Assembly: GCA_934615145.1 (NCBI GenBank) | Contig: CAKTTM010000068.1 | Span: forward strand, 1 to 8,658 | Reading direction: 5' to 3' | Source of the DNA: an uncultured Clostridia bacterium | GTDB lineage: Bacteria > Bacillota > Clostridia > Christensenellales > Aristaeellaceae | DNA length: 8,658 bases | In this document: positions 6,434-8,658 of the stretch, one piece after another | Numbering within the stretch: the first letter of the stretch is position 1 | Layout of the letters: every line of letters begins with the position of its first letter | Program-made: the position numbers and the translations under genes | The notes under the pieces: model-generated | Seen by the model: the letters and a program-made list of their open reading frames with translations, nothing else | Told to the model about the DNA's origin: nothing | Database searches by the model: none

Positions 6434-7564
6434 ATGGCCTATTACATTGGACTCATCAGCGGCACCTCCCTGGACGGCTGCGACGCGGCGCTGATACGCT
6501 GCGAGGGGGAAAAGACCAGCCTGGTACACTATCTCTGCCTGCCGATGACGCAGGACATGCGCCAGAAGGTACTGGATGCCTGTTCGCTGGACAAGTCCAG
6601 CGTCAGGCTGATCTGCAGCCTCAATGTGGAGATGGGGCACTGGTTTGCCCAGGCGGCCAGGCAGCTGATACAGGAGGCGGGCATCAGCGCCGATCAGATC
6701 GCCTGCATCGGCTCACATGGTCAGACGGTCTATCATATTCCCTTTGAGGAGGAGGCCTTCGTGCCCTCCACGCTTCAGATTGGCGAGCCTGCCGTCATCG
6801 CCTGGGAGACTGGCATACCTGTGGTCAGCGCCATGCGCGCCATGGACATGGCGGCGGGCGGTCAGGGCGCGCCCTTGGTACCTTACTCGGAGTACTTGCT
6901 CTATCGCGGGCCGGAGGCCATCGCGCTGCAGAACCTGGGCGGCATCGGCAATGTGACGGTGCTTCCGGCCAATTGCGCGCCGGAGGATGTCTTCGCCTTT
7001 GATACTGGCCCCGCCAACATGATCATGGACGCGCTGAGCAAACATTTCTTTGATCAGGACTATGATCAGGGCGGCAAGCTGGCCGCCCAGGGGCAGGTCA
7101 ACGAGGCGCTGCTGAGCCAGTGGATGGCCATCCCCTATGTGGATGCCAAGCCGCCCAAGAGCACCGGGCGTGAGCTCTACGGCCAGCAGTTTGTGGACTT
7201 GCAGATCGCGGCCCATCCGCAGATCAGCGGGTATGATTTCATCGCCACGGCCGCCATGTACACCGCAGCCACCATGCAGCGCAACTATGAGCTCTATGTC
7301 TTCCCGCGCTGTCAGGTCAAGCGCATCGTGCTGGGCGGCGGCGGCGCGCACAATGACACCCTGCGCCGCTTCATCCAGCAGCGCTTCCCGCAGCAGCAGG
7401 TGCTGACACAGGAGGACCTGGGCTGGAGCTCGGACGCCAAGGAGGCGGTGGCCTTCGCGCTAATCGCCAGAGAGACCATGGCACAGCGGCCAGGCAACCT
7501 GCCCAGCGCCACCGGCGCCAGCCGCCTGGTGCCGCTGGGGGCCATTACCTATCCACCCCGGTGA
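6434..7564 (+). CDS. anmK: Anhydro-N-acetylmuramic acid kinase
   Basis: Converts 1,6-anhydro-MurNAc, ATP and water to MurNAc-6-phosphate and ADP, combining hydrolysis of the anhydro ring with phosphorylation. This is a cytoplasmic step in peptidoglycan recycling. The 376 residues match the family. Diagnostic segments in order are YIGLISGTSLDG (4-15, phosphate-binding start), GSHGQTVYH (93-101), the DMAAGGQGAPLVP stretch (138-150), NLGGIGN (167-173), FDTGPANMIMD (189-199), KPPKSTGRELY (239-249), VLGGGGAHN (299-307) and NLPSATGASRLVPLG (355-369). Asp190 probably corresponds to the catalytic aspartate of characterised AnmK enzymes. The position usually occupied by DFR in other members reads AMR (133-135), a small divergence near the substrate region. 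It directly follows the importer genes. Its product would next need the etherase MurQ, which is not in this window. Confidence 0.95.
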   Translation: MAYYIGLISGTSLDGCDAALIRCEGEKTSLVHYLCLPMTQDMRQKVLDACSLDKSSVRLICSLNVEMGHWFAQAARQLIQEAGISADQIACIGSHGQTVYHIPFEEEAFVPSTLQIGEPAVIAWETGIPVVSAMRAMDMAAGGQGAPLVPYSEYLLYRGPEAIALQNLGGIGNVTVLPANCAPEDVFAFDTGPANMIMDALSKHFFDQDYDQGGKLAAQGQVNEALLSQWMAIPYVDAKPPKSTGRELYGQQFVDLQIAAHPQISGYDFIATAAMYTAATMQRNYELYVFPRCQVKRIVLGGGGAHNDTLRRFIQQRFPQQQVLTQEDLGWSSDAKEAVAFALIARETMAQRPGNLPSATGASRLVPLGAITYPPR

Positions 7565-7591
7565 TCATTATAAAGAGAAGAGGACAATACG

Positions 7592-8062
7592 ATGCCTGAC
7601 ATGCTGGTCAAACTCTATGAACTGCCGGACTCAAGCGCGCTCTACCGCGAGATTGCCGATCAGGGCATTATCCTAAAGCGCGCCCTGGCGCCTGAGCTGC
7701 ACCGTGCCACTGCCTTCGCGCGTGAGCACTTCTCTGAGGCCTGGGCCTCTGAGGTGGCCTGTGCTTTTGTCAATCAGCCGGTCAGCTGCTATCTGGCCAT
7801 CGATCAGAAGGAGATCGTAGGTTTTTCCTGTGTGGAGAGCACCTGCAAGGCCTTCTTTGGCCCCACCGGTGTGCTGCCTGCGTATCGAGGTCGCAAGATC
7901 GGCCATGCGCTGCTGATGCTGGCGCTGGAGCATCTGCGGGACATTGGCTATGCCTATGCCATCATCGGCGGTGCCGGGCCAGTGGCCTTCTATGAGAAGT
8001 CCTGCGGCGCCACCGTGATAGAAGGCAGCGTGCCAGGCATCTACGCCAACCTGCAGATCTGA
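7592..8062 (+). CDS. GNAT-family N-acetyltransferase
   Basis: Predicted cytoplasmic acetyl-CoA-dependent acyltransferase; the acceptor is unknown. The 156 residues contain an acetyl-CoA binding motif around GPTGVLPAYRGRKIGHALL (90-108), with the core RxxGxA at Arg101-Gly104-Ala106. A typical late motif, FYEKSCGA (133-140), is also present. The N-terminal part includes the segment LAPELHRATAFAREHFSEAWASEVACAF (32-59), which is not part of the generic acetyltransferase core and may mark a dedicated subfamily. A GAAGAGGA ribosome site (7577-7584) precedes the ATG, 27 bases after anmK, so it probably belongs to the same operon. From context it may acetylate an amino sugar or a freed peptide or amino acid from the wall fragment, but nothing in the sequence proves that. 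Confidence 0.88.
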   Translation: MPDMLVKLYELPDSSALYREIADQGIILKRALAPELHRATAFAREHFSEAWASEVACAFVNQPVSCYLAIDQKEIVGFSCVESTCKAFFGPTGVLPAYRGRKIGHALLMLALEHLRDIGYAYAIIGGAGPVAFYEKSCGATVIEGSVPGIYANLQI

Positions 8063-8126
8063 GTGGCAAGCGGGCATGCGCGGCGTTCCGGTTTTGGTTG
8101 CCTGACTTTATCAGGGGACCAGGAGC

Positions 8127-8135
8127 AAGGGAGGA
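8127..8135 (+). promoter_or_regulatory. Ribosome binding site supporting a TTG start
   Basis: AAGGGAGGA ends six bases before the TTG at 8142. No ATG or GTG in that frame is comparably placed; the next in-frame ATG, at 8178, would remove twelve residues. The TTG is therefore the best start for the downstream MmcQ/YjbR gene. The rest of the 79-base gap (8063-8141) holds only weak, short inverted repeats, such as CCTGA/TCAGG at 8101-8115. Confidence 0.7.
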
Positions 8136-8141
8136 TCGACC

Positions 8142-8495
8142 TTGCACATTGATGATTACATCAGGCTGTGCGCCAACATGAGCGGCGCGCAGCTTGACCG
8201 GCCATTCACGGGGAGCGATACACTGATCGCCCGCCATGCTCTAAGCCGCAAATGGTTTGCCGCGCTGATGCTGGATATGCGGCCACCCTTCGTCAATCTG
8301 AAGTGCACGCCGATTGAGGGCGATCTGCTCAGACAGAGTTTCGCCGGCATCAGGCCTGGTTATCATATGAATAAACAGCACTGGATCAGCGTCAGCTTTG
8401 ACAGTGATGTGCCCTACGATCTGATCAGGCAGCTGACGATCAGAAGCTACGAACTTACCCAGCCTAAAAGGCCAAGAAGTAAGGATTTGAAATGA
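8142..8495 (+). CDS. MmcQ/YjbR family protein
   Basis: A 117-residue cytoplasmic protein of the MmcQ/YjbR family, which has a small double-wing fold often annotated as DNA-binding; its cellular role is not established. Family landmarks are the KWFA stretch (37-40), FVNLKCTP (50-57) and especially the PGYHMNKQHWISVSF region (72-86), followed by SYEL (102-105). The C-terminus is short and basic (KRPRSK). It starts with TTG, supported by a strong ribosome site. The 79-base gap after the GNAT gene is the largest between genes in the window, so it may be transcribed separately from the salvage genes. It overlaps the next gene by ATGA, suggesting translational coupling with the membrane protein downstream. 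There is no visible functional link to wall recycling. Confidence 0.88.
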   Translation: MHIDDYIRLCANMSGAQLDRPFTGSDTLIARHALSRKWFAALMLDMRPPFVNLKCTPIEGDLLRQSFAGIRPGYHMNKQHWISVSFDSDVPYDLIRQLTIRSYELTQPKRPRSKDLK

Positions 8496-8658
8496 AGCTA
8501 AAGGACTTTCGAAAGCATCCTGAGATCAGCCAAGGCCGCAAGGCCCTGTACTACGGCGGCACAGCGCTGACAGCGCTGGGCCTTCTGATTTGCTTTGGCT
8601 CCATGTTGACACTGCTGCTGAGCTTTGGCGAGGACTTTGGCTTTGGCACGCCCCCTCA
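8492..8658 (+). CDS. Small membrane protein of unknown function (3' truncated by window end)
   Basis: Fifty-five residues are visible before the window ends, and the frame stays open. The product begins MKLKDFRKHPEISQGRKALY, a charged cytoplasmic-looking stretch. A hydrophobic segment follows at about 20-45 (GGTALTALGLLICFGSMLTLLL), then an acidic Gly/Phe-rich turn (GEDFGFG), as expected of a protein with one or more further membrane helices beyond the edge. The ATG overlaps the TGA of the MmcQ/YjbR gene (ATGA), and TAAGGA at 8480-8485 is a fitting ribosome site. I do not recognise the family with certainty. The gene is supported by its start context, overlap and membrane-protein composition. 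Confidence 0.65.
   Translation, partial: MKLKDFRKHPEISQGRKALYYGGTALTALGLLICFGSMLTLLLSFGEDFGFGTPP

Noticed and set aside
7545..7574. TATAAA at 7569-7574 as a promoter for the GNAT gene
   Set aside because: The -35 candidate (TTACCT near 7545) is poor. A start site from this -10 would fall inside the ribosome site at 7577-7584, leaving it unusable.
8063..8110. Possible terminator after the GNAT gene (hairpin around 8068-8093 with TTTT at 8092-8095)
   Set aside because: The stem has a mismatch, a G-T pair and a 12-base loop, and the short T-run overlaps the stem. It is too weak to call.

Overview
The window is a GC-rich bacterial segment (roughly 55-60% GC by eye). All recognisable genes lie on the + strand, tightly packed and with strong AGGAGG-type ribosome binding sites. 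Gene content and Shine-Dalgarno style suggest a Clostridia-like member of the Bacillota, perhaps a Christensenellales relative. That placement is an inference from style: there is no rRNA or other phylogenetic marker here. One feature does not fit a standard monoderm: the transporter's solute-binding protein has a signal peptidase I type leader and no lipobox cysteine.

Layout. (1) Positions 3-992 hold a serine hydrolase of the beta-lactamase/DD-peptidase fold, close to the YbbE/AmiE group, whose 5' end is probably outside the window. (2) Positions 1051-6432 hold a complete five-gene peptide-type ABC importer: binding protein, two permeases and two ATPases. (3) Positions 6434-7564 encode anhydro-N-acetylmuramic acid kinase (AnmK), one base after the second ATPase. 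(4) Positions 7592-8062 encode a GNAT-family acetyltransferase. (5) Positions 8142-8495 encode an MmcQ/YjbR-family protein with a TTG start, followed by an ATGA-overlapping small membrane protein cut off by the window end (8492-8658). The last two genes may be a separate unit.

Taken together, genes 1-4 read as a cell-wall salvage operon. The importer would bring in muropeptides or wall-derived peptides. The serine hydrolase would cut the lactyl-peptide bond, or another wall-derived amide or ester. AnmK would open and phosphorylate 1,6-anhydro-MurNAc to MurNAc-6-phosphate. The etherase MurQ and a hexosaminidase, needed to finish the route, are not in the window and would be expected upstream of position 1. 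AnmK is the secure functional anchor; the importer's substrate, the hydrolase's exact bond and the GNAT's role are inferred from neighbourhood.

Regulatory structure: a perfect 11-bp stem-loop (2568-2597) separates the binding-protein gene from the permease genes, where expression is commonly stepped down in such operons. A smaller stem-loop (1000-1016) precedes the binding-protein gene. No mobile elements, CRISPR arrays, tRNA or rRNA genes were seen. No gene-free stretch exceeds about 80 bases.
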